Under the pieces are notes generated by a model. That model worked only from the letters and a program-made list of their open reading frames with translations. It did no database searches and had not been told where the DNA came from. Positions 17,447-25,468 of a stretch of DNA of 32,071 nt are shown here, in pieces. Positions within the stretch are counted from its first letter, which is position 1. Each line of letters starts with the position of its first letter. The position numbers and the translations under genes were made by a program. The stretch covers positions 1 through 32,071 of the forward strand of contig MPOT01000077.1 in NCBI GenBank assembly GCA_001896545.1. The letters are read 5' to 3'. This stretch comes from Tepidanaerobacter sp. EBM-38. GTDB lineage: Bacteria > Bacillota > Thermosediminibacteria > Thermosediminibacterales > Tepidanaerobacteraceae.

Positions 17447-18454
17447 TTGAGCAATAACAATATTAATAAAATCTATAAAGCTTTAGAGCAATTTAACAAA
17501 GCAAATTTGGGTGTTTTTCCTACACCTATTCATCGATTAGAGAACTTTCAAAAAAAGATAAACCATAATAATATATGGATTAAGAGAGATGATTTAACGG
17601 GGTTAGGAATGGGCGGAAATAAAGTTAGGACACTAGAATATTTGTTGGGTGATGCATTGCTTAAAAATTCTGATACAATTTTAGTAAGTGGACCACTTCA
17701 GTCAAATATGTGTTCTATTGCGGCTGCTGCCTCGAGGAAAATAGGTCTAAGTTGCATAACTGTTCATAATAGCAATACTCCAAAGGAACTAAAAGGGAAT
17801 GTAACTTTACTTTCATTGCTAAATGCAAAATCTTATTTTATAGGTGAAACAGATGAGGATGAACGACAACAATTTGTTGAAAAAATTGCTACTGAACTTA
17901 AAAAGATAGGTAAAAAGCCATATATTATACTTAAGGGTGGTTCAACGGCCTTAGGAGCATTAGGATATGTTCAAGCAGCTGTAGAACTGTATGAGCAAAT
18001 AAAGAAGTTAAAATTAAATATAAAACATGTATTTATGCCAGCAGGGCATGGTGGTACAGTGGCAGGTCTTATTGTAGGAGCAGGACTATTAGATATACCT
18101 TTTCATGTTCATGTTATATCTGTCGAGCATCCAAAGCATGAGCTGGTAAAAATCATCAACAATTTGATTAAAGAAATTGAAGAACTATTAGATTTAAAGA
18201 TTACTTATCCAATAGACCAAGTGATGACAATATATGATGATTATATGGGAGAAGGTTGGGGTAAACCTACAAAAGAATCGGATTCGATGATATATGAATT
18301 CCCTCAATTGGAAGGAATTTTTGTAGAAAAAGTATATACTAGTAAAGTGGTAGTCGGAATGGTGGATTTATTGCAGAAACAAGTAATACCTAGCGACGAT
18401 GGCGCTTGTTATTGGCATACCGGTGGTCTACCTTCGTTATTTGCTCAGGTATAA
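17447..18454 (+). CDS. PLP enzyme of the D-cysteine desulfhydrase / ACC deaminase family
   Basis: The 335-residue fold-type II PLP enzyme has PLP lysine K59 in GMGGNKVRTLEYL, the GGSTALGALGYVQAA segment and the C-terminal HTGGLPSLF motif. Family members desulfurate D-cysteine to pyruvate, sulfide and ammonia, or open aminocyclopropane carboxylate. Two positions depart from the usual family pattern: the catalytic-face tripeptide normally SNH reads S86-N87-M88, and the phosphate loop usually GSGGT reads GHGGT. The substrate is therefore uncertain and may be another D- or beta-substituted amino acid. I chose TTG 17447 after GGGAGGGG; TTG 17432 overlaps that site. A decayed paralogue fragment follows it. 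Confidence 0.8.
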   Translation: MSNNNINKIYKALEQFNKANLGVFPTPIHRLENFQKKINHNNIWIKRDDLTGLGMGGNKVRTLEYLLGDALLKNSDTILVSGPLQSNMCSIAAAASRKIGLSCITVHNSNTPKELKGNVTLLSLLNAKSYFIGETDEDERQQFVEKIATELKKIGKKPYIILKGGSTALGALGYVQAAVELYEQIKKLKLNIKHVFMPAGHGGTVAGLIVGAGLLDIPFHVHVISVEHPKHELVKIINNLIKEIEELLDLKITYPIDQVMTIYDDYMGEGWGKPTKESDSMIYEFPQLEGIFVEKVYTSKVVVGMVDLLQKQVIPSDDGACYWHTGGLPSLFAQV

Positions 18455-18513
18455 ATTAAGACCTGAAGCTTTTAAAACTGTTTTATAAAGATTAAGTGGT
18501 TTGATCATCGGAA

Positions 18514-18699
18514 TTGCTTAGACTGGTTTATGCATTTTCTCGAAAAGAATATACATTTCTAGAAAAAGTATATGTTAGTAAGATGTTTTACGTATATAAT
18601 GATGGATCTAATGTAAAACTAGAACTAGAAGGTTGGTTTTCAGAGAAACATTTTAAAGTTTTTCCACCTGTTTATTGGTACATTAGTATAGAAAACTAA
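18514..18699 (+). pseudogene. C-terminal remnant of a second D-cysteine desulfhydrase-like gene
   Basis: A 61-codon frame aligns without gaps to part of the C-terminal region of the preceding enzyme: YEFPQLEGIFVEKVYTSK in the intact gene and YAFSRKEYTFLEKVYVSK here, ten or so identities over 18 positions, with a later YWHTGG versus YWYISI correspondence. The catalytic part is absent and no ribosome binding site precedes the TTG. It is best explained as the tail of a tandem duplicate or of an earlier copy lost by deletion. Confidence 0.55.
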
Positions 18700-18740
18700 G
18701 AGAAAATGTCAAAGTTGATTATTCAAATTGCATTTAGGAA

Positions 18741-18787
18741 ATTTAACTTAACACCACCTGCTTTTGACAGGTGGTGTTAAGTTAAAT
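18741..18787 (+). terminator. Perfect 20-bp stem-loop upstream of the first urocanase homologue
   Basis: The arms 18741-18760 and 18768-18787 are exactly complementary, with a seven-base loop CTTTTGA. A short T-run (CTTTTT) follows six bases later. It can act as a terminator for the upstream genes, as an attenuator in the 26 bases before the next start codon, or as a processing site. The absence of an immediate U-tract leaves this open. Confidence 0.6.
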
Positions 18788-18813
18788 GTGATCTTTTTAA
18801 AGGATGATAGCAT

Positions 18814-20454
18814 ATGATTTACAAATCACCCAATGGCAGTAAAATATCTTGCAAAGGATGGCAGCAGGAGGGGCTTTTACGCCTTCTCCTGAACTGCCTT
18901 GATCCGGATATTGCAAAGAGTCCCCAAGACCTTGTAGCATATGGGGGAAGTGGAAAGGTTGCAAGGAATCTTGCGGCTTTAAATGCCATAGTTGAAGCAC
19001 TAAAAACAATTGAAAATGATGAAACGTTAGTAATACAATCAGGTAAGCCTATTGGGGTTTTTAGAACACATGATTTTGCCCCAAGGGTAATGATGGCAGG
19101 AGCTCTTTTAGTACCAAAATGGGCCAATTGGGATTACTTTCAGGAGCTTGAAAATAATGGACTGACTGCTTATGGCCAGTCGACTGCCGGTTCATGGGCC
19201 TATATTGGTACACAGGGTATATTACAGGGCACTTGGGAAACTTTTTCCCAAGTGGCAAAAAGGCATTTTAACGGAACTCTAAAAGGGAAGCTTGTGCTGA
19301 CCTCTGGCCTAGGCGAAATGGGTAGCGCACAACCTATTGCTATTACTGCAAATGGCGGTGTTGTTATTATCGCAGATGTTAATAGGAACATCATTAAAAG
19401 GCGATTGATTTCAAGTGTCATAGATATTAAAGCTGAATCTGTTGAAGAAGCATGTGAAATAGCTAAAGATTACATAAAAAAAGAAGAACCTATATCCATT
19501 GGAATACTAGGTAATGCTGCAGATGTGTATGAATATTTTGTAGAGCATAATATTACACCTGATATAGTTACTGACCAAACTCCAGCCCATGATTTAAAAA
19601 GTTATGTGCCTTCCGGCCTTTTTACCGAACAGGCAAAACAACTTCGCAAAAAAGCTCCGCAAACGTATGAGCAAATGGTTAAGGATACCATAAGGCGCCA
19701 TGTAACGGCGATGATAGAGCTTAAGAAAAGAGGATCCATTGTATTTGACTATGGCAATAACTTACGAGGACAGGGGTATAAGGCGGGCATAAAAGATGCT
19801 TTTTGCTTTCCGGGATTTGCTGCAGAGTATATGAGGCCGCTGTTTTGCGAAGGCAGGGGGCCTTTTAGGTGGGTAGCACTATCGGGAAATCCGGAGGACA
19901 TATATAAAACAGATGAAATAATCCTTTCACTTTTTAAACAGGACAAGAGACTCGAAGAATGGATAGATTTTGTACAGCGAAGGTTTACATTTCACGGCTT
20001 ACCCGCCAGGGTATGTTGGATGAATTATCGTGAGAGGGCTACTTTTGGCAATATAATAAACGATATGGTCAGACAAGGAGAACTGTCTGCGCCGGTTGCA
20101 ATTACAAGAGATCACATGGATGCAGCTGCAGTGGCTTCACCTTATCGAGAAACAGAGAATATGAAAGACGGCAGTGATGCCATAGCAGATTGGCCAATGC
20201 TAAATGTGCTTTTAAATTGTAGCTCTGGTGCTTCATTAGTAGGAATATATCATGGTGGAGGAGTGGGTATTGGTTATTCTATCCACTCAGGAATGACGGT
20301 AATAGCCGATGGCACAGAAGAGGCAAAACAAAGACTTAGTATGGTTTTAAAAGCAGATCCTGCACTTGGAGTTATTCGATACGCTGATGCCGGGTATGAA
20401 GAGGCTGAAGATATTATAAAAACTACTACTTTTCCTGCAAAAACATTTTTGTAG
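18814..20454 (+). CDS. Short-form urocanase homologue 1 (urocanate hydratase family)
   Basis: The 546-residue protein aligns end to end with bacterial HutU (about 550-560 residues). It keeps YGGSGKVARN (43-52), QSGKPIGVFRTH, the Cys345 motif LFCEGRGPFRW, and the C-terminal KDGSDAIADWP and HGGGVGIGYS stretches, so it should bind NAD+ and a urocanate-like ligand. Differences sit at the substrate motif: the usual YGQMTAGSWIYIG reads YGQSTAGSWAYIG (M to S at 123, I to A at 129), the NAD motif GLGGMGGAQ reads GLGEMGSAQ, and GRDHLDSG-type sequence reads TRDHMDAA. Two large-to-small changes suggest a roomier pocket, possibly for a methylated or thiolated urocanate; plain urocanate hydratase remains possible. 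It precedes an AraC-type gene by 11 bases. Confidence 0.82.
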   Translation: MIYKSPNGSKISCKGWQQEGLLRLLLNCLDPDIAKSPQDLVAYGGSGKVARNLAALNAIVEALKTIENDETLVIQSGKPIGVFRTHDFAPRVMMAGALLVPKWANWDYFQELENNGLTAYGQSTAGSWAYIGTQGILQGTWETFSQVAKRHFNGTLKGKLVLTSGLGEMGSAQPIAITANGGVVIIADVNRNIIKRRLISSVIDIKAESVEEACEIAKDYIKKEEPISIGILGNAADVYEYFVEHNITPDIVTDQTPAHDLKSYVPSGLFTEQAKQLRKKAPQTYEQMVKDTIRRHVTAMIELKKRGSIVFDYGNNLRGQGYKAGIKDAFCFPGFAAEYMRPLFCEGRGPFRWVALSGNPEDIYKTDEIILSLFKQDKRLEEWIDFVQRRFTFHGLPARVCWMNYRERATFGNIINDMVRQGELSAPVAITRDHMDAAAVASPYRETENMKDGSDAIADWPMLNVLLNCSSGASLVGIYHGGGVGIGYSIHSGMTVIADGTEEAKQRLSMVLKADPALGVIRYADAGYEEAEDIIKTTTFPAKTFL

Positions 20455-20465
20455 AAGGCCCAATA

Positions 20466-21671
20466 ATGGAAAATAATTTTTTCAGAGAGTATGCCCGGCG
20501 CGGTTTTTTAAGAGACCTGCTATATAACAATATCACAAGTGTTAAGGAAATTTGGGAACTGCAAAAAAAATTAAATATAGATATTCAACCCAATACAGTG
20601 ATGGCTGTAACTGTTGACAATTATCACTCGCAAACCAGAAACAAGAGTGAGATTCAAAGACAGAATCTCAGGCTTGCTGTCTTAAAATGCATAGAAGAAG
20701 CATCTGCAAAATTTGATGCCATGGCAATAAATATGGAAGAAGATTTATATGCGGTGCTTTTTTATATGGAAAGCAGCGAAATAGAGCCGGTAGAAAAAGC
20801 TGTAAGTATCGGAAAATATCTGCAAGAATATGTTGAAACCAAAACAGGAGTATCTGTTACTGTGGGAATTGGCCGCCGCTATAAAGATATTTTGGACTTG
20901 CATCTCTCCTACAAGGATGCACTTTTAGCATGTCATCATAAATTTTTTATAGGCAAGAGCCAGGTTATTCATATTGAAAACATCGTTCCCTTTTCTGAAG
21001 GGCTTGAACTTTTTTCCATTGAGGTAGAGTCTCAGCTTTCAGTGAAAATACTAAGCTGTGACAAAGAAGGTGCATTTCAAATACTTGATGAACTTTTAGA
21101 AGATATTATTGAACACAAATTTGTCAATCCTATTATCATGAAAGCACGTCTTATTGAGATTATAACGACAATTGTCAAGGTGGGATTAGAGGCAGGAGCT
21201 GAGCAGGAGAAGCTAGGAATATTGAGCGGCCGATTCGTGCAAGAAGTACTAAGAAGTGATACTATTTTAGATTTGCGGAATCAGATGAGAGAAGTTATCT
21301 CCGGAGTGATTGAGGAAATATCCCAGGGCAGAAGGCATATGAACCTTCAGGTGTTTGAAGAAGCCATTGAGTATATTAATGACAATTTTGATAAGGATAT
21401 TACGCTAGAGGACGTGTCGGGTTATGTCCACATAAGCCCTTACCATTTTAGCCATGAGCTTAAAAAATTTACGGGTATGAATTTTATAGAATACTTAACA
21501 AAAACCAGAATTAAAGAAGCCAAAAAGCTGCTTTTGACCACAGATTTGAGCATAGGAGAGATAAGTAATCAGGTAGGGTATGACGACCCCAGCTATTTTG
21601 GTAGAGTTTTTAAGAGCATGGAAGGTATGCCGCCGAGCAAGTTCAAGGTAAGCAAAAAAATCCATATGTAA
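20466..21671 (+). CDS. AraC-family transcriptional regulator
   Basis: The 401-residue protein has an N-terminal regulatory region (about 1-290) containing a degenerate GGDEF-like segment (VTVGIGRRYKDILDLHLSYKDALLA) of the kind found in YesN and CdaR-type regulators, then an AraC double helix-turn-helix at about 300-398 (DITLEDVSGYVHISPYHFSHELKK, then IGEISNQVGYDDPSYFGRVFK). No receiver domain is present, so it should respond to a small ligand and not to phosphorylation. It lies 11 bases after the first urocanase homologue and before the second, with an AGAAGG site, so it is most likely the specific activator of this cluster. Confidence 0.88.
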   Translation: MENNFFREYARRGFLRDLLYNNITSVKEIWELQKKLNIDIQPNTVMAVTVDNYHSQTRNKSEIQRQNLRLAVLKCIEEASAKFDAMAINMEEDLYAVLFYMESSEIEPVEKAVSIGKYLQEYVETKTGVSVTVGIGRRYKDILDLHLSYKDALLACHHKFFIGKSQVIHIENIVPFSEGLELFSIEVESQLSVKILSCDKEGAFQILDELLEDIIEHKFVNPIIMKARLIEIITTIVKVGLEAGAEQEKLGILSGRFVQEVLRSDTILDLRNQMREVISGVIEEISQGRRHMNLQVFEEAIEYINDNFDKDITLEDVSGYVHISPYHFSHELKKFTGMNFIEYLTKTRIKEAKKLLLTTDLSIGEISNQVGYDDPSYFGRVFKSMEGMPPSKFKVSKKIHM

Positions 21672-21736
21672 AAGATATTATCTGAAGGATGAATCAAAGT
21701 ATTCAAGAATATTTAATATAAAGGATTTAACAAAAA

Positions 21737-21756
21737 ACCTTCCACTGAAAGAAGGT
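21737..21756 (+). promoter_or_regulatory. Small hairpin covering the ribosome binding site of urocanase homologue 2
   Basis: ACCTTC at 21737-21742 can pair with GAAGGT at 21751-21756, which is the only purine-rich ribosome binding site before the gene. An eight-base loop separates the arms. Weak translational control is possible. Confidence 0.3.
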
Positions 21757-23398
21757 GAATAAAAAATCAATGACAGAAACAATCAAAGCTCAAAAAGGTA
21801 ATAAAAATTTATGTAAATCCTGGCCACAGGAAGCAGTTATGCGTATGCTTATGAATAATTTAGACCTTGAAACGAGAGAAAACCCAGAAATGTTTACATC
21901 CACAAAAGTAGCAAGGAGCCGGGAGTATTTCGATAAAATTATAGAATCCTTAAAAGAGCTGGAAGATGATGCAACACTTATTATTCAATCAGGAAAACCG
22001 GTGGGTATATTTAAAACATCAAAAATGGCTCCCCGAGTATTAGCATCTAATGCGATGCTAGTGCCCATGTGGGCTACATGGGATAACTTTCGTAAGCTGG
22101 AAGATAAAGGCCTTACTATGTACGACCGAATAGTTGCAGGAAATTGGATGAATATAGGAAGTCAGGGCATGTTTTACGAAATGCTTGAAGTTTTCAACAT
22201 TTTAGCAAAAAGGTATTTTAACCAAAGCCTAAAAGGTAAACTTATAGTATCTAGTGGTATGGGAACTGCAGGAGGTGCTCTGCCCCTTGCCGTTACTGCA
22301 AATGATGGCGTAGCGCTAGTAGTTGATGTAGATAGAGCTAAAATCGAAAAAAGAATAAAAGAAGGATTTTGTGAGAGTATTTCCGATAACTTGGATGATG
22401 CACTTAGTATAGTTTTAAATGCCAGAGAAAATGGCAGGGCCTTGTCTTTAGGACTTGTAGGAAATGCAGCAGAAATTTATCCTGAGATATTGCGTCGCAA
22501 AATTGTGCCGGATGTTGTAACAGATATGACCTCTTCCCATGATATCTTAAGCGGCTACATCCCTGCAGAAATGACGCTTAAGCAGGCACTAGGCGTTAGA
22601 AAGTCCGATCCTCAAAAGTATATTAAGCTTGCAAAACAAAGCATTGCAGCACAATTAAGCGCCATGCTCAAAATGCAAGCAAAAGGAGCTGTAGTTTTTG
22701 AATTCGGCAATAATATAAGGCAAAATGCTTGCGATGCCGGAGTAAAAGATGCGTTCAATATACCAAGTTATGCGCCGTTGTTTATCCGAGATTTGCATTG
22801 CGAAGGAATCGGGCCTTTTAGGTGGATGGCTCTTTCTGGAGATACAAAAGACATCTATAAAACAGAGGAAAAATTGCTGGAACTATTTCCGGAAGATGCA
22901 AAGCTTAAGTGTTGGATAGATATTGTTCGAAGGCAATTTACCTGCCATGGCCTTCCTGCCAGAGAATGTTGGCTTGGTTATAATCAAAAAATAGAGTTTG
23001 GCCTTGCAATAAATGAGATGATTAGAAAAGGGGAGATTTCATTACCGGTTGTAATTGGAAGAGACTACTATGACTCAGGTTCCGCAGCATCTCCTTATGG
23101 CGAGACAGAAGCGATGAAAGACGGCAGTGATGCCATAGCAGATTGGCCTATTTTGAGTGCCATATTAAGCGCAGCGTCAGGAGCCATATGGGTTTCAGTT
23201 TGCCATGGATGCGGTACAGGCATAGGTTATTCTATTCACTCGTCTATGGCAGTTTTAGCTGATGGCTCTGATGATGCAAAAAGAAAACTGAGTTTAGTAC
23301 TAGCAAATGATTCGAGCATCAGCACAGCGCGCTATGCTGATGCCGGCTATGAAGTTGCTAGCCGCACCGTAAAAAATAATATAAAATACCAATATTAA
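21755..23398 (+). CDS. Divergent short-form urocanase homologue 2
   Basis: The 547-residue protein spans the full HutU fold but has lost several conserved motifs. The YGGxG stretch is replaced by FTSTK (about 47-51), YGQMTAGSWIYIG reads YDRIVAGNWMNIG, GLGGMGGAQ reads GMGTAGGAL, GRDHLDSG reads GRDYYDSG, and HGGGVG reads HGCGTG. The Cys349 motif (LHCEGIGPFRW), FGNNIRQ and KDGSDAIADWP are kept, so the protein is under constraint and not simply decaying. It could be a hydratase for a different imidazole-acrylate, or a regulatory pseudo-enzyme. Start uncertain: GTG 21755 gives the length stated, ATG 21770 is the alternative and aligns better with homologue 1. Confidence 0.8.
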   Translation: MNKKSMTETIKAQKGNKNLCKSWPQEAVMRMLMNNLDLETRENPEMFTSTKVARSREYFDKIIESLKELEDDATLIIQSGKPVGIFKTSKMAPRVLASNAMLVPMWATWDNFRKLEDKGLTMYDRIVAGNWMNIGSQGMFYEMLEVFNILAKRYFNQSLKGKLIVSSGMGTAGGALPLAVTANDGVALVVDVDRAKIEKRIKEGFCESISDNLDDALSIVLNARENGRALSLGLVGNAAEIYPEILRRKIVPDVVTDMTSSHDILSGYIPAEMTLKQALGVRKSDPQKYIKLAKQSIAAQLSAMLKMQAKGAVVFEFGNNIRQNACDAGVKDAFNIPSYAPLFIRDLHCEGIGPFRWMALSGDTKDIYKTEEKLLELFPEDAKLKCWIDIVRRQFTCHGLPARECWLGYNQKIEFGLAINEMIRKGEISLPVVIGRDYYDSGSAASPYGETEAMKDGSDAIADWPILSAILSAASGAIWVSVCHGCGTGIGYSIHSSMAVLADGSDDAKRKLSLVLANDSSISTARYADAGYEVASRTVKNNIKYQY

Positions 23399-23416
23399 AA
23401 AGGAGCAGGATCAAAA

Positions 23417-25468
23417 ATGCTTAACAATTGTGATGTTTCAAAGGCAATGAAAATAAAGCTGGATGATGAATTGCCGGAAATGCCGAAATTTGTGGAAGGC
23501 ATTAGGAGAGCCCCTAGCCGGGGGTTTAATCTGACAAAGGAACAGACTAAAACTGCACTAAAGAATGCTCTACGGTATATACCGGAGCAGTATCATGAAA
23601 AACTTGCACCTGAGTTTTTAGATGAGCTTTTAACCCATGGCAGAATTTATGGCTATCGCTATAGGCCGGAGGGAAGGATATATGGAAGGCCTATTGATGA
23701 ATATAAGGGCAAATGTCTTGCCGGAAAAGCCTTTCAAGTTATGATAGAAAACAACCTCGATTTTGAGGTAGCACTTTATCCTTATGAGCTTGTAACATAT
23801 GGCGAAACCGGCAGCGTATGCCAGAATTGGATGCAGTATAGATTAATTAAAAAATACCTTGAGGTTATGACTGAGGATCAGACACTTGTAGTTATGTCAG
23901 GACATCCCCTCGGCCTTTTTCCCTCAAAGCCGGAAGCTCCAAGAGTAATTATAACAAATGCCTTAATGGTAGGCATGTTTGACAACCATGATGACTGGGA
24001 AATTGCCGAAGAGATGGGAGTTGCCAATTATGGCCAGATGACAGCAGGAGGCTGGATGTACATCGGGCCCCAGGGGATAGTTCACGGAACCTTCAATACA
24101 CTATTAAATGCCGGTAGATTAAAACTTGGTATTTCCCATGACGAAGACCTAAAAGGCCGGCTGTTTGTCTCATCAGGTCTTGGTGGAATGAGTGGAGCAC
24201 AACCCAAGGCAGTAGAGATTGCAGAAGGAGTTGGAATCATAGCCGAGGTCGACTATTCCCGAATTAAGACGCGTTATGATCAGGGCTGGGTGAAAAAAAT
24301 ATCTTCAGATTTAGAAGAGGTATTTGCGATTGCCCATGAATATATGAAAAAGAAAGAGTCGATGTCTATTGCCTATCATGGCAATATAGTTGATTTGCTG
24401 GAATATGCAGTAAAAAATAACATTCATATAGACCTATTATCAGACCAAACCTCATGCCATGCAGCATATGATGGTGGATATTGCCCGCAAGGTCTAACTT
24501 TTGAGGAGCGCACCAAGCTGCTTGCAACAGATAGAGAAAAATTTAAGCAGCTTGTAGATAAGAGTCTAAGAAAGCATTTTGAACTTATAAAAACCTTGGT
24601 TGATCGCGGCACATACTTCTTTGATTATGGCAATTCGTTTATGAAGGCAGTATTTGATGCAGGTGTAAAGGAAATATCAAAAAATGGTGTAGATGAAAAA
24701 GACGGCTTTATATTCCCCTCGTATGTTGAAGATATAATGGGGCCGGAGCTTTTTGACTATGGTTATGGACCCTTCCGCTGGGTTTGCCTAAGCGGCAAGG
24801 AAGAGGATTTAAGAAAGACAGATAGAGCAGCTATGGAATGCATTGACCCCAACCGCCGGGGCCAAGATAGAGACAACTATATTTGGATTCGCGATGCCGA
24901 AAAGAATAAACTGGTAGTAGGCACCCAAGCTCGGATACTCTATCAGGATGCCGAGGGAAGAATGAGGATAGCCCTTAAATTTAATGATATGGTGAGAAAA
25001 GGAGAAATCGGGCCTGTGATGCTTGGAAGAGACCACCATGATGTGAGCGGAACCGATTCACCCTTTAGAGAAACAGCTAATATAAAAGATGGCAGCAATG
25101 TGATGGCGGACATGGCTACACAGTGCTTTGCCGGTAATGCTGCTCGGGGCATGAGCCTTGTGTCACTTCACAATGGCGGAGGTGTAGGCATTGGCAAAGC
25201 CATAAATGGCGGTTTTGGATTGCTTCTGGATGGAAGCAAAAAGACCGATGATATTATAAAATCGGCACTTTTATGGGATGTAATGTGTGGCGTTGCAAGA
25301 CGTTCATGGGCACGAAATCAAAATTCCATTGAAACAAGCGTAGAGTTTAATAAAAATTACGATAGCCTTGGCCATATAACACTTCCGTATATACCAAAGC
25401 AAGAACTAATCGATGAAGTAGTAGACAAAAACTTTATAAGGAGGAACTACCTTGAATCCAATCGTTGA
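23417..25468 (+). CDS. hutU: Urocanate hydratase, long eukaryote-like form
   Basis: The 683-residue protein hydrates urocanate to imidazolonepropionate with tightly bound NAD+. It is of the long class shared by animals and many anaerobes. YGQMTAGGWMYIG (205-217) and GLGGMSGAQ (254-262) are canonical, and the C-terminal half shows VVGTQARILYQD, GRDHHDVSGTDSPFRETANI and HNGGGVGIGKAINGG as in vertebrate urocanase. The Cys position of short forms is Asp (FDYGYGPFRWVCLSG), normal for the long class as far as I recall. It overlaps ftcD by 17 bases, indicating tight coupling with the next pathway gene. This is the copy most likely to carry the main pathway flux. Confidence 0.93.
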   Translation: MLNNCDVSKAMKIKLDDELPEMPKFVEGIRRAPSRGFNLTKEQTKTALKNALRYIPEQYHEKLAPEFLDELLTHGRIYGYRYRPEGRIYGRPIDEYKGKCLAGKAFQVMIENNLDFEVALYPYELVTYGETGSVCQNWMQYRLIKKYLEVMTEDQTLVVMSGHPLGLFPSKPEAPRVIITNALMVGMFDNHDDWEIAEEMGVANYGQMTAGGWMYIGPQGIVHGTFNTLLNAGRLKLGISHDEDLKGRLFVSSGLGGMSGAQPKAVEIAEGVGIIAEVDYSRIKTRYDQGWVKKISSDLEEVFAIAHEYMKKKESMSIAYHGNIVDLLEYAVKNNIHIDLLSDQTSCHAAYDGGYCPQGLTFEERTKLLATDREKFKQLVDKSLRKHFELIKTLVDRGTYFFDYGNSFMKAVFDAGVKEISKNGVDEKDGFIFPSYVEDIMGPELFDYGYGPFRWVCLSGKEEDLRKTDRAAMECIDPNRRGQDRDNYIWIRDAEKNKLVVGTQARILYQDAEGRMRIALKFNDMVRKGEIGPVMLGRDHHDVSGTDSPFRETANIKDGSNVMADMATQCFAGNAARGMSLVSLHNGGGVGIGKAINGGFGLLLDGSKKTDDIIKSALLWDVMCGVARRSWARNQNSIETSVEFNKNYDSLGHITLPYIPKQELIDEVVDKNFIRRNYLESNR

